DNA from: a virus
Length of the DNA: 23,497 nt
Virus record (IMG/VR): IMGVR_UViG_3300017776_000192
Coordinates: 1 to 23,497 of that record
Reading direction: 5' to 3' (one strand)
Shown here: one piece after another, positions 8,025-17,497 of the stretch
How the letters are laid out: each line of letters opens with the position of its first letter
How positions within the stretch are numbered: the first letter of the stretch is position 1
The notes under the pieces: model-generated
Database searches by the model: none
The model's input: the letters and a program-made list of their open reading frames with translations, nothing else
What the model was told of the DNA's origin: nothing
Position numbers and translations under genes: made by a program

Positions 8025-11000
8025 ATGGCAGAGAAAACTGATTTAAATATATCACCCTATTACGATGACTATTCAGAAGATAATAAATTTCAAAAAGTTC
8101 TTTATCGTGCTGGAAGACCATTACAAGCAAGAGAATTAACTCAGTCTCAATCTATCTTACAGAATCAGATAGAGAGATTTGGTGACCACTTCTTTAAAGA
8201 GGGGTCAATAGTATCTGGTTCTCAGTGTGATATTGACATGGACTTATATTATGTTAAAATAAAGTCTGCTAATCCAAATGCAAATGGTGATGCAAATATC
8301 GAAACATATAGAACTGCATCACATGGTTTACATGTACAAGGTAAAACTTCAGGTGTTGTTGCAAAAATTATTACCTCATCTGCTGAAACAACAGATGACA
8401 AAGCAACACTTTTTGTTTACTATCTACAACAAGGAACAAATACATCAAACGATTTTGCCTTTACAGCAAATGAAGAACTGCAACTTGTCACTTTAGACTC
8501 TGCAGGTAATACTTCTGATGTCAGTTCAAACAACAATGACTTTCAAGTTGAAGTATCAGACCAAACACCAAATGGTCGTGCTTCGATAGCAAACATTTCA
8601 GAAGGTGTTGTCTTCAGTAGAGGATATTTCCTTAAAGTTGACAAACAAGAACTCATACTTGAAAAGTATTCAGGTAGACCAAGTTATAAAGTAGGTCTTT
8701 CTATTACAGAAAGTTTTGTAGGTTCTGCAGAAGACGGTGCATTACTTGACAATGCAACAGGAACATCAAACGAAAACGCTTCTGGTGCAGATAGATTTAA
8801 AATAGATTTAGTATTAAAGAAACAATCACTGGTAACTCCAGACGATACAAACTTCATTGAGTTAACAAGAGTTAATCAAGGTATTATTGAACTACATGTC
8901 AATAGACCTATGTACAATGAAATTGAAAACACAATGGCACGAAGAACATTCGATGCATCTGGTGATTTCGTTGTAAGACAGTTCACTCAATCAATGAGAG
9001 AACATTTAGATGATACTACAAACAGAGGTTTCTATACTGCACAAAATGGTGGTAAAGAAGATAAATTTGTTATGCAGATATCTCCTGGTAAAGCATATGT
9101 TAAGGGTTATGAAGTAGAGAAAATCGGAAGTTCTATTATACCTGTAGATAAAGCAAGAACTACTTCTACTTTAGCATCAACAAATACACCTATAAGATTA
9201 GGTAATATTTTAAGAGTCACAAAAGCACATTCATTACCAGAATTTGGTAATGAATCAGGAACAGATTCACAAGACCCATTTAATACATGTAAATTGTGGC
9301 CTTCAGTGGTTGCAAGTAATGGTACAGAAAACAGTGAAATATCAATTGGATTTGCAAGAGTTAGAGATATCACACTAAATGAAGGAACAGATTCAAGTAA
9401 TGTATATACTGCAACTTCTAAGTGGGACTTATCAATGTTCGACATTAAGATGTTCACTAAAGTCACATTTGGTAGTTTAAATGGTTCTGAGTTTGGAGTT
9501 GGTGATAGAATTACCGATTCAGTTTCAGGTGCAACAGGAATACTCGCATCGATAAGTAGTTCAGATAACTCTATTATGTTGCATGATGTAGTAGGAGATT
9601 TTAAAGTATCAAGTAGTGCAATCTCAGAAGGAAGCACAGCAACAACAAAGGGTGGAATTACAACAGTAAGAAAATATAACATAGATAGAGTTCGTTCTAT
9701 ATCACAAGTTCCTGGTGCTAATGGAAGAGAAATATTCACTGCCAATGTAATAACAAACGGTAGTTTTGTTTTAACAGGTACAGTTCAAATAACAAATTCA
9801 TCAACAGCATTAACAGGATTTGGAACTGCCTTCACTAGAGAATTAAAAGAAGGAGATGTTATCTATAATCCTTCAGGTTCAGGACAAGAATTAGTTATTG
9901 CTTCAGTTGCAGATAATCAGACTGCAACATTAGTTAGTCCTGGTGCAACAGGAAACTTCCAAGGAAATGTCACAAGAAGACGAGTTAATATTGTTAACCA
10001 AGACCAGACTGCATCAATATTCAGTTGGCCGAGAGATTGGGTTGAAGCACATAGACCAGACCAAGTTAAAGTAAGAAGACAAAAGGTTGTGACAGTTGCA
10101 TCAAACTCTTTCCAACTTAGTGTATCTTCAAGTGAATCTTTTGATTCAAATACTCCTAATACAGATGACTTAACAATTTCAGTTATCGAAAGAGGAACTA
10201 ATACTGGTGGTAATGCTAAGTCAGCAGGTAGTCTACTTAATATCGAAGACTACACAGTGACACCAGGTTCAAACACATTAACAATTTCAGGTTTTCATGC
10301 TGATGATGACAATGCAGTTTTAAAGGTCACATATACAGTTGATATCAACACACCTGTTAACAGAGACAAAACATTAAATAAAAATAGATGTTTAAAAGTT
10401 TCTACAAGTTCCACAACTTTCTATGGAACTCAATACACAAACAAAGACATATCTCTTGGTGTATCAGATGCATTTAAGATAAGAGGTATCTATGAAGGAG
10501 TTGATGGTACTCCTGTGACACCAAGTGCAACATTTACAGTCACATCAGGAACATTTGCAGAACACGAAACAATCGTTGGTCAAACATCTGATGCAAGAGC
10601 AGTAATGGTCACACTAAATGGTAATGGAAATACAAACTATTTCTATTATACAACACCAGAAAGATTTACCGATACTGAAGTAATTGTTGGTTCTTCTTCA
10701 CTTGCAACCGCAACTTTATCAAATATCGTTGCAGGTTCTCCAGAGATTAAAAACAGATACTTCTTTGACGATGGTCAGAGAGATGGTTTCTATGACTTAG
10801 CAAAAATTACACTTAAATCAGGTGAACCTAAACCACAAGGACCTATTTTAATAGTATTCGATTACTTTACAGCATCAAATGCTGGTGATTTCTATGATGT
10901 AAATTCATACACTAACATTGACTATAAAGATATACCTGTTTACTCTCCAAGTAGAGTCGACTTAGGTGGTTTAGAACCAGACGGAACATTCGAACTATCG

Positions 11001-14000
11001 GATTGTGTTGACTTTAGACCAAGTGTGGGACAGATATTTGCACAATCAACTTTTGCAAATACATCTCAACACAATGTTGTAAGTCCATTAGACTTATCTA
11101 ACACAACTTCTGGTGCCAGATATGCACCATTCGGTTATGAAACTGGTCGTTCTTTTGCAACAACAAGAAGTAATATTTCTGTTATGAATGCATCAACACC
11201 AGATACACCTGTTAATGGTTCAAATATGACTGGTGCTATTGACTTCTATGTTGGAAGAATAGACAAAGTGTTTATGCACAAAACAGGTCAGATGATGGTA
11301 TCAACAGGTATTCCTTCATTGACACCAACCAAACCTAAAGGAATCGATGAAGCAATCGAAATGTTTGAGTTGAGAATACCACCCTATACAAATAATCTAA
11401 AAGATATCAGAGTAAGGTCATATGACCATAGACGATATACCATGAAAGATATTGGTAAGATTAACAATAGGGTCACAAACTTAGAAAGAATTACTGCATT
11501 ATCTTTATTAGAAAAAGACACACAAACAAAACAAATTTTAGATGCAGACGGATTCGATAGATTCAAATCAGGTTTCTTAGTAGATAACTTCAGAGGTCAT
11601 AGAGTTGGTGATGTATCACATCCAGACTATAATGTATCTATAGATGTTAAATTAGGTGCAATGAGACCTAAGTCATATTCACAATTCTTTGATTTAGATT
11701 TAGATACTTCTGCATCAGCAAACTATACTAAGACTGGTGATTTAATTACATTACCATTCTCAGAATTGTCATATGTAAACCAAGATAAAGCATCAAGACA
11801 ATTGAATGTTAACCCATATCATGTCTTTGCATTCGATGGTCAACTTAAATTAACACCTGGTACTGATATATGGCAAGATACAGATAGATTACCAGAAGTC
11901 AGAGTAAACAGAGAAGGAAACTTTGATGCTGTTATGGCAGGAAGTGATAATGCACTTGGTACAGTTTGGAACAACTGGCAAACCACATGGGCAGGTGAAC
12001 CATCTGCAGTAAGTTCTGAAGTTCAAGCAACATCAAATGGTTCTTGGTCAGGAGACCCAGCACAAGGTGGTGAATGGGTTGCAGGTCTACAAGTCACAAG
12101 AGAAATTACAGAAACACCTGAAACACAAACAAGAACAGGTGTGACAACAAGTGTTGTTGAAGACTTTGCAGAAACAAGAAACGATAGAATTGTATCAGTA
12201 TCAATGATACCATTCATGCGTGCCAGAACTATTGAAATCGATGCAACCAATTTAAAACCAAAATCAAATCACTTTATATATTTTGATAATATCGATGTAA
12301 ACAAATATGTAAGACCACTTAATGCAAACTATTCACAAGATGGTGGTACAACATCTACTTCAGGTCTTAAAACAGACGGAAACGGAAGATGTCGTGCATA
12401 CTTTGATTTACCTAATTCAGAGTCACAAAGATTCCCTAGTGGTATGAGAGAGATGATGATTACATCATCTGCTTTTAATTTATCTAACCCAGCATCTTCT
12501 GCTAGTGTTATATATCAAGCACAAGGATTATTACAATCTTCACAAACAGAAATTGTTTCTACAAGAAATGGTCGAGTTATTACAGAAAGAACAAGAGGTG
12601 AGAGACAGTTTACAAGAAGAGGTGAAAACATAAATGCTACTGAATGGGATTCACAAGCACCAGAAATACCAGTAGATACAATTGAACCTGTTGTAACCGT
12701 TGCAGAACCAATTATAGTTGTACCCCCAAGTGCTCCAATAGTTCCACCAATACCAGAACCAGTCTTGCCTGTGCCGGCACCAATTAGTCCTCCACAGTTA
12801 GAGAGATTCCCAACACAAAGATTGGATATTGCAGATAGAAGATTCATAACCAGATTAGATGGTGGTGGAAGAGGTGGTTGGAAAGACCCATTAGCACAAT
12901 CATTTATGTGTGAACCACAAGGTGGAATGTTCTTATCATCAATTGATATTTTCTTTGCATCTAAGTCAGAAAACTTACCTGTATCAGTAGAAATCAGAAA
13001 CATGGTAAACGGATACCCAGGACAAGTAATATTACCATTCTCAGTGGTAACTAAGAATCCATCAGATGTTACCACTTCTGTAGACGGTTCAGTTGCAACA
13101 ACATTTACATTCGAATCACCAGTTTATATAGAAGAGGGTGCAGAAATGTGTTTCGTTGTTCTATCTAATTCAAATGATTACGAAGTGTTTATTTCAAGAA
13201 TGGGTGAACCAGATATCGTTTCTGGTGAAACAATATCAGGACAACCTTATGCAGGTTCATTATTCTTATCACAAAATGCATCTACATGGACTGCAGAACA
13301 AACAGATGATATGAAGTTCAACATGAAGATATGTTCATTCGATACAACAAAAACACCTGATTTAAGATTTAACAATAGTGCATTACCTTCTCATACATTG
13401 CAGAATAATCCTATTGAAGCATTATCAGGTAAAAACTTTGTTAAAGTATATAACTATTCTCATGGAATGTATACAACTGCATCAAGTGTAGTAATTTCAG
13501 GTGCAACTGGAGATAAACAAGGTTCTGCTTTAACTATTAGTTCAGAAACTATATCAAGTGGAACTTTAAACAACAGTGCGACAACAACTGGAACACAATC
13601 TGCTACAACTGGTAACGGAACAGGAATGGTAGTCGAAGTGATTTCATCTTCAAGTGGTGCTTTAACTAGTTGTAAAATTATAAATCCAGGTCAAGGTTAT
13701 ATAGTGGGTGAAGATGTCAGTTTCCAAGAGGGTGGAAATGGTGCTACAATAACTGTTAATGTTGATACAGTAGGAGAAACAATCGGTGGTATACCAGTAG
13801 ATGCAATTAATACTACATTTAATACAATAAAAGAGATTGGTATTGATTCCTTCTGTGTGACACCAGATGTATCTGCATATGACTTCAAAGATAATTATAC
13901 TGCACCTTCAAATACAGTGAGTGGTGGTACAAATGTAATGTCAACAAGAAATTATTATTTTGATACATTACATACAATGATACCTAGTTTACAGTTTAAA

Positions 14001-14738
14001 AACACAAGAATATATTCAAGTGTTTACATGTCTCCAATGCAATCACCAGAAGGATTTGCAAATGGAAGTAATCATGTTAAGAAAACAGTCACAGAATTTG
14101 TCACACTAAATGACAATGTGCATTTTGACAGTCCTCATGTAATTTCATCCACAGTGAATGAATCTGCTTACAATGGTGGTTCAAAATCATTTACATGTCA
14201 GTTGCAATTACAATCATTCAATTCCAACTTGTCTCCTATAATCGATGTAGGAACTTTAGGTGCTATTGGTATTATGAATAGACTGAATAATATTGACAGT
14301 GCAACTAGTAAAAAGGTTGATGGAACAACAGAATCATTACCAGAAGGAACAGTTTATGTTGCATCTACTGAACCTGAGGGTGATAACAATGCAATGGTAT
14401 ATTGTACAAGAAAAGTTAACTTGAAGACTCCTGCAACTGCATTGAGAGTCACAGCAGATTTATTTAAACCTGCAACAACAGACATCAAGTTCATGTATAA
14501 AGTTCTGAAGAACGATGACTCACAACCTTGGGATGACTTGGGTTGGGAATATTTCAATACAGACGGTTCTCCAGATTCAACACTTGAATCAGATGCAAGA
14601 AACTTTAAAGAATATGATTATACTGCAGAAGGACTTTCAGAGTTCTCATCATTCTCAATTAAAGTAGTAGGGCAAGGAACCAATACATGTGAAATACCTT
14701 TAGTAGCGGCATTAAGATGTATTGCATTGGCAACATAA
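8025..14738 (+). CDS. Giant DUF4815-type virion protein
   Basis: A 2237-residue protein. Its N-terminus (LNISPYYDDYSEDNKFQKVL, then RAGRPLQARELTQSQSIL, then NQIERFGDHFFKEGSIV) is the hallmark of the DUF4815 family, large structural proteins of marine and other T4-like phages, probably baseplate or fibre-attachment proteins. Other family-like blocks are VSMIPFMRARTIEIDATNL, then KPKSNHFIYFDNIDVNKYV (about residues 1390-1430), and KDPLAQSFMCEPQGGMFLSS (about 1620-1640). A proline-rich hinge lies at about 1552-1590 (for example IVPPIPEPVLPVPAPISPP), and a NPGQGYIVGEDVSF module near 1885. The early part holds many short beta modules. A spaced AGGAC precedes the ATG and a strong hairpin lies just upstream. 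It ends one base before the next ATG. The exact virion role is not known from sequence; it could be analogous to gp10 or to a long-fibre connector. Confidence 0.85.
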   Translation: MAEKTDLNISPYYDDYSEDNKFQKVLYRAGRPLQARELTQSQSILQNQIERFGDHFFKEGSIVSGSQCDIDMDLYYVKIKSANPNANGDANIETYRTASHGLHVQGKTSGVVAKIITSSAETTDDKATLFVYYLQQGTNTSNDFAFTANEELQLVTLDSAGNTSDVSSNNNDFQVEVSDQTPNGRASIANISEGVVFSRGYFLKVDKQELILEKYSGRPSYKVGLSITESFVGSAEDGALLDNATGTSNENASGADRFKIDLVLKKQSLVTPDDTNFIELTRVNQGIIELHVNRPMYNEIENTMARRTFDASGDFVVRQFTQSMREHLDDTTNRGFYTAQNGGKEDKFVMQISPGKAYVKGYEVEKIGSSIIPVDKARTTSTLASTNTPIRLGNILRVTKAHSLPEFGNESGTDSQDPFNTCKLWPSVVASNGTENSEISIGFARVRDITLNEGTDSSNVYTATSKWDLSMFDIKMFTKVTFGSLNGSEFGVGDRITDSVSGATGILASISSSDNSIMLHDVVGDFKVSSSAISEGSTATTKGGITTVRKYNIDRVRSISQVPGANGREIFTANVITNGSFVLTGTVQITNSSTALTGFGTAFTRELKEGDVIYNPSGSGQELVIASVADNQTATLVSPGATGNFQGNVTRRRVNIVNQDQTASIFSWPRDWVEAHRPDQVKVRRQKVVTVASNSFQLSVSSSESFDSNTPNTDDLTISVIERGTNTGGNAKSAGSLLNIEDYTVTPGSNTLTISGFHADDDNAVLKVTYTVDINTPVNRDKTLNKNRCLKVSTSSTTFYGTQYTNKDISLGVSDAFKIRGIYEGVDGTPVTPSATFTVTSGTFAEHETIVGQTSDARAVMVTLNGNGNTNYFYYTTPERFTDTEVIVGSSSLATATLSNIVAGSPEIKNRYFFDDGQRDGFYDLAKITLKSGEPKPQGPILIVFDYFTASNAGDFYDVNSYTNIDYKDIPVYSPSRVDLGGLEPDGTFELSDCVDFRPSVGQIFAQSTFANTSQHNVVSPLDLSNTTSGARYAPFGYETGRSFATTRSNISVMNASTPDTPVNGSNMTGAIDFYVGRIDKVFMHKTGQMMVSTGIPSLTPTKPKGIDEAIEMFELRIPPYTNNLKDIRVRSYDHRRYTMKDIGKINNRVTNLERITALSLLEKDTQTKQILDADGFDRFKSGFLVDNFRGHRVGDVSHPDYNVSIDVKLGAMRPKSYSQFFDLDLDTSASANYTKTGDLITLPFSELSYVNQDKASRQLNVNPYHVFAFDGQLKLTPGTDIWQDTDRLPEVRVNREGNFDAVMAGSDNALGTVWNNWQTTWAGEPSAVSSEVQATSNGSWSGDPAQGGEWVAGLQVTREITETPETQTRTGVTTSVVEDFAETRNDRIVSVSMIPFMRARTIEIDATNLKPKSNHFIYFDNIDVNKYVRPLNANYSQDGGTTSTSGLKTDGNGRCRAYFDLPNSESQRFPSGMREMMITSSAFNLSNPASSASVIYQAQGLLQSSQTEIVSTRNGRVITERTRGERQFTRRGENINATEWDSQAPEIPVDTIEPVVTVAEPIIVVPPSAPIVPPIPEPVLPVPAPISPPQLERFPTQRLDIADRRFITRLDGGGRGGWKDPLAQSFMCEPQGGMFLSSIDIFFASKSENLPVSVEIRNMVNGYPGQVILPFSVVTKNPSDVTTSVDGSVATTFTFESPVYIEEGAEMCFVVLSNSNDYEVFISRMGEPDIVSGETISGQPYAGSLFLSQNASTWTAEQTDDMKFNMKICSFDTTKTPDLRFNNSALPSHTLQNNPIEALSGKNFVKVYNYSHGMYTTASSVVISGATGDKQGSALTISSETISSGTLNNSATTTGTQSATTGNGTGMVVEVISSSSGALTSCKIINPGQGYIVGEDVSFQEGGNGATITVNVDTVGETIGGIPVDAINTTFNTIKEIGIDSFCVTPDVSAYDFKDNYTAPSNTVSGGTNVMSTRNYYFDTLHTMIPSLQFKNTRIYSSVYMSPMQSPEGFANGSNHVKKTVTEFVTLNDNVHFDSPHVISSTVNESAYNGGSKSFTCQLQLQSFNSNLSPIIDVGTLGAIGIMNRLNNIDSATSKKVDGTTESLPEGTVYVASTEPEGDNNAMVYCTRKVNLKTPATALRVTADLFKPATTDIKFMYKVLKNDDSQPWDDLGWEYFNTDGSPDSTLESDARNFKEYDYTAEGLSEFSSFSIKVVGQGTNTCEIPLVAALRCIALAT

Positions 14739-14739
14739 T

Positions 14740-14952
14740 ATGAAAGAGTATGCACAAGTTGAAGGTCAGTCTAATCTCGTAAGAGATGAAGAGTCATCTG
14801 CAATTGTAAATACAGACATTGAACAGTGGAGACTTGCTAAACAAAGAAAATTAAAGTTTAAAGCTCAGACAGATGAGATAAATAATTTAAAGACTGAAGT
14901 GATTGAAATTAAAACGATACTTCAAGATATACTAGGAAAGTTAAATGGCTAA
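14740..14952 (+). CDS. Small coiled-coil virion-associated protein
   Basis: A 70-residue protein starting MKEYAQVEGQSNLVRDEESS. The ATG at 14740, one base after the DUF4815 stop, is chosen over an upstream TTG at 14722 that would overlap the large gene. The N-terminal half has the pattern (Y-x-V-x-G, LVRD, SxAIVNTD) of a small conserved protein that accompanies the DUF4815 gene in marine T4-like phages. The C-terminal half (KFKAQTDEINNLKTEVIEI, then ILQDILGKL) has heptad spacing and should form a short coiled coil. Its start is probably coupled to the upstream stop. Its last eight bases overlap the next gene. Function is unknown; it may be a small linker or assembly helper. Confidence 0.8.
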   Translation: MKEYAQVEGQSNLVRDEESSAIVNTDIEQWRLAKQRKLKFKAQTDEINNLKTEVIEIKTILQDILGKLNG

Positions 14953-16045
14953 AACAGTAGATAATTACAGCACTATAGAAGAATTCAGGCAGAAGTATAA
15001 TGAACTTGCAGTTGATGTTGGTGAAGTTCAAGGACTAAGACCTGCATTAGGAGATAATCTAGTCGATGCTGTTAACGCAGTTGAAGATAAAGCATTCTAT
15101 TTTGGAAGATATAGATATACCGCAACTGCAAATCAACAGACATTTACAGGTGCTGATGGACAAGGAAATATTCTTAAATATAAAGGAAATAGAGTTCAAG
15201 TATTTAAGAATGGTGCATTGTTAGAAGAAGCACAAGATTGGCAAGTTGCCGGTCTTGCAGGTGCTTTCTATTATAGCATACAGTTAGTGTCTCCGGCAAG
15301 TGTAGGTGATTTAATACAAATCTTTGCTTATACAGGTTCTTTCGAAGGAACTGCAACATCTTCTGCAATACTTTCATTCTTTACAGAAACATTACAGAAC
15401 ACTATCTATAATACAAATACAAATGGTATTATACTTCAAGGAGATAATTCATCTCCTACAACTACTCTACAAAGTGGATTCAATATTCAACTTGCAGGTA
15501 AGACTTATGCAGAAGATAATATATCACTTGCAAGTGGTAAAACTCTAACAGGAAATGTTATTGGTGATTTAACTGGTGATGTCACAGGAAATGTCACTGG
15601 AAACCTAACAGGTAATGTCACAGGAAATGTTTCAGGTAGTGCAGGAACAGTCACAAGTATAACTACACATTCTGCTTCTACTCTATCAGATATTAATTAT
15701 ACATCTGCACCATCTGGTGGTCAAGTTTTGGCATGGGATGCTACCAATAATTATTGGGAACCTGTCAATCCAACAAACACAACAGACTCAGTATCAGAAG
15801 GTAATAATCAGAAATACTTTACAGATACAAGAGTAAATGCAATCATTAATGCACAAGACGGTTTATCTAAAACTTTCGCTGCAGGTACTTCCGACCCTTT
15901 AGATGGTGATATAAATATCAGTGTTAACACATCAGAGGGAATAAAAATCGTTAGTGATAATGTCGTGATGGATAAGACAATTACAAGTTCTGCACCTTCA
16001 GGAACAGGCAGTACATCATCAGGTCACATATGGTTTGTAGTATAA
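14945..16045 (+). CDS. Fibre-type structural protein with GNVT repeat
   Basis: A 366-residue protein. Residues 1-50 (YSTIEEFRQKYNELAVDVGE, then LVDAVNAVEDKAFYF) form a helical segment found at the start of this gene in marine T4-like phages. Residues about 55-131 hold the module RYRYTATANQQTF, then VFKNGALLEEAQDW, shared with other fibre proteins. Residues 203-231 are a four-residue tandem repeat of the type G-[ND]-[VL]-T. Next comes SVSEGNNQKYFTDTRVNAII, a linker that recurs in the genes at 22845 and 23105, and the chain ends GHIWFVV. It overlaps the preceding gene by eight bases (ATGGCTAA), with AGGAAAG about five bases before the ATG. It is probably an appendage or fibre protein; receptor contact is not shown. 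Confidence 0.78.
   Translation: MAKTVDNYSTIEEFRQKYNELAVDVGEVQGLRPALGDNLVDAVNAVEDKAFYFGRYRYTATANQQTFTGADGQGNILKYKGNRVQVFKNGALLEEAQDWQVAGLAGAFYYSIQLVSPASVGDLIQIFAYTGSFEGTATSSAILSFFTETLQNTIYNTNTNGIILQGDNSSPTTTLQSGFNIQLAGKTYAEDNISLASGKTLTGNVIGDLTGDVTGNVTGNLTGNVTGNVSGSAGTVTSITTHSASTLSDINYTSAPSGGQVLAWDATNNYWEPVNPTNTTDSVSEGNNQKYFTDTRVNAIINAQDGLSKTFAAGTSDPLDGDINISVNTSEGIKIVSDNVVMDKTITSSAPSGTGSTSSGHIWFVV
15551..15634 (+). repeat. 12-base tandem repeat coding G-[ND]-[VL]-T
   Basis: Seven successive 12-base units with variants such as GGAAATGTCACA, GGAAACCTAACA and GGTAATGTCACA encode GNVI, GDLT, GDVT, GNVT, GNLT, GNVT and GNVS. Synonymous drift between units shows that the peptide pattern is kept rather than the DNA alone. 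Such repeats form regular beta rods in fibre proteins. Confidence 0.75.
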
Positions 16046-16048
16046 ATT

Positions 16049-17485
16049 ATGTCAGAAGAAATTTATGTAAATACTGGTGGGACTTTTCAACAACCGTTTA
16101 ATGATAGGCAACCCGCTAACGCACAGCAACCTTATATTGCTAATGCTCAGCAACCATATATAGCGAACGCACAAACACCTTTTACATATCAAAACAGGAC
16201 TCCATTCACATATAGGAATCCAACAAACGCACAGCAACCTTATATTGCAAATGCTCAACAACCATATCCGTATATTGCAAATGCTAGAAATCCTTATATT
16301 GCAAATGCTCAACAACCATATCCGTATATAGCAAATGCAAGACAACCAATTATTGCGAATGCTCAGCAACCATATCCATTTACATATACGGCAAATGCAA
16401 GACAACCATATATTGCGAATGCAAGGCAACCGTCTACTTACAATGCTAGATATCCTGCTGGGTACAGAAATCCTGTATCAGCACAAAACCCATTTACATA
16501 TCAGGCAAGATATCCTGCGAATGCTCAATCACCAAGTAATGCACAACAACCATTTACTTACAATGCAAGGACACCTTTTACATATCAAGTTCCTTTTACA
16601 TATCAAGCAAGAACACCTGTTTCATCACAAACTCCTGTGATTTATGATGTATTTGGTGGTGGAAGTTCATCAACTGCAAATATCGAATCAACATCAGATG
16701 TGGGTCAAGCACCATTTCTTGCCAAAGTAAACACAGATGTCGGTATGTCTGCGAATGAATGGTGGGGTGCGGCATCACCACATATGGCACAAAATCCTAA
16801 TTCAGCATTTGCTCCAGGTAATCCTTATTATCCTGCAAATCCTTTAGCCGCTTCTAGTTTACAGAATCTCGCTTATGAGTGGAAGACAGTGCAAAGTCAG
16901 AACTTTAATTTTAGTTTTGGTGAAGCTTTTGCACAGTTCTATGTAGGATTTATTAAGACATCTGCACCAGGATTTATTTACTATGGGTATTCTGGAGGTA
17001 CCTCAGCAGCAATGTCAAATACATTTGGTCAAAATCCATATTATATCAAAATTGTTCCTACTGAATTTGGTAATAATAATGTAGTTGATGATACATGGAC
17101 ATTCTCTATTAAATATACCGTTCAATCACAATCCATTTTTAACGGTGGTACAGATTCGGAACATCCTGCCAATAGACAATATTCCACAAACTATACTGCA
17201 GGTACATTCTATAATTTGTATTCAGGTTCTTCATCAGCAGGTAATATGAGTGGAACAGCTAATTTTAGGCAGTTTATGTGGAAAGCAGTATCTAGTTCAA
17301 ATCCAGGTAATAGTACCGCAATTGTCAGTGCTTCAGGATTGATATTTACAATTAGAGCAAGTAAATCTGGTCAGACAACTTACTATACACATTTCATTGC
17401 ATCAAATGGTACTTCTGCTGGTGGTCACTTAGGAAATGATATACATCTTGTTAGTAGTTATGGTAGTTATAAACTTGCAGTATAA
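16049..17485 (+). CDS. Pro/aromatic repeat protein with C-terminal globular domain
   Basis: A 478-residue protein. Residues 17-196 are units of six or eight residues ending in proline, such as YIANAQQP, FTYQNRTP, FTYRNP and ANAQSP, with occasional YP inserts. All 27 proline spacings in the array (P16 to P196) are even. Phe and Tyr always fall at odd offsets after proline and Arg at even offsets, which fits a two-faced beta-type fibre. Residues about 215-478 form a Gly/Ser/aromatic domain (SANEWWGAASPHMAQ, then FNFSFGEAFAQFYVGF) that I do not recognise; it may be a tip or binding domain. The ATG lies three bases after the previous stop with no clear ribosome binding site, so coupling is likely. 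It is probably a virion appendage. The next gene carries the same array with a different end. Confidence 0.7.
   Translation: MSEEIYVNTGGTFQQPFNDRQPANAQQPYIANAQQPYIANAQTPFTYQNRTPFTYRNPTNAQQPYIANAQQPYPYIANARNPYIANAQQPYPYIANARQPIIANAQQPYPFTYTANARQPYIANARQPSTYNARYPAGYRNPVSAQNPFTYQARYPANAQSPSNAQQPFTYNARTPFTYQVPFTYQARTPVSSQTPVIYDVFGGGSSSTANIESTSDVGQAPFLAKVNTDVGMSANEWWGAASPHMAQNPNSAFAPGNPYYPANPLAASSLQNLAYEWKTVQSQNFNFSFGEAFAQFYVGFIKTSAPGFIYYGYSGGTSAAMSNTFGQNPYYIKIVPTEFGNNNVVDDTWTFSIKYTVQSQSIFNGGTDSEHPANRQYSTNYTAGTFYNLYSGSSSAGNMSGTANFRQFMWKAVSSSNPGNSTAIVSASGLIFTIRASKSGQTTYYTHFIASNGTSAGGHLGNDIHLVSSYGSYKLAV
16097..16636 (+). repeat. Degenerate 18/24-base coding repeat array 1
   Basis: Units coding for Φ-x-[AY]-[NQR]-A-[QR]-x-P peptides follow one another without interruption. 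Unit lengths are 6, 12, 18, 24 or 30 bases, so length always changes by two codons at a time. Codons vary widely between units (proline as CCA, CCT or CCG; asparagine as AAC or AAT), so the peptide pattern rather than the DNA is what is kept. Confidence 0.85.
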
Positions 17486-17497
17486 TGGAGATAGATA

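Noticed and set aside
9107-9745. Long antisense ORF of 212 codons within the DUF4815 gene
   Set aside because: It is wholly opposite a well-supported gene, has no ribosome binding site or family motif, and its Val/Ser/Leu-rich composition is what the complement of Thr/Asn/Gly-rich coding gives.
12515-13075. Antisense ORF of 186 codons opposite the proline hinge
   Set aside because: A shadow of the sense repeat-like sequence; its Gly-rich stretch is just the complement of proline codons.
14722-14739. Upstream TTG start for the coiled-coil gene
   Set aside because: It would overlap the DUF4815 gene by 17 bases and add six residues out of keeping with the conserved MKEY start; the ATG at 14740 follows the stop directly.
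16335-16640. Alternative-frame ORFs in the Pro/aromatic array (also 17691-18113 and antisense 16052-16429)
   Set aside because: The repeats lack stops in other frames because the codon pattern is periodic; the products are monotonous and no start signals precede them.
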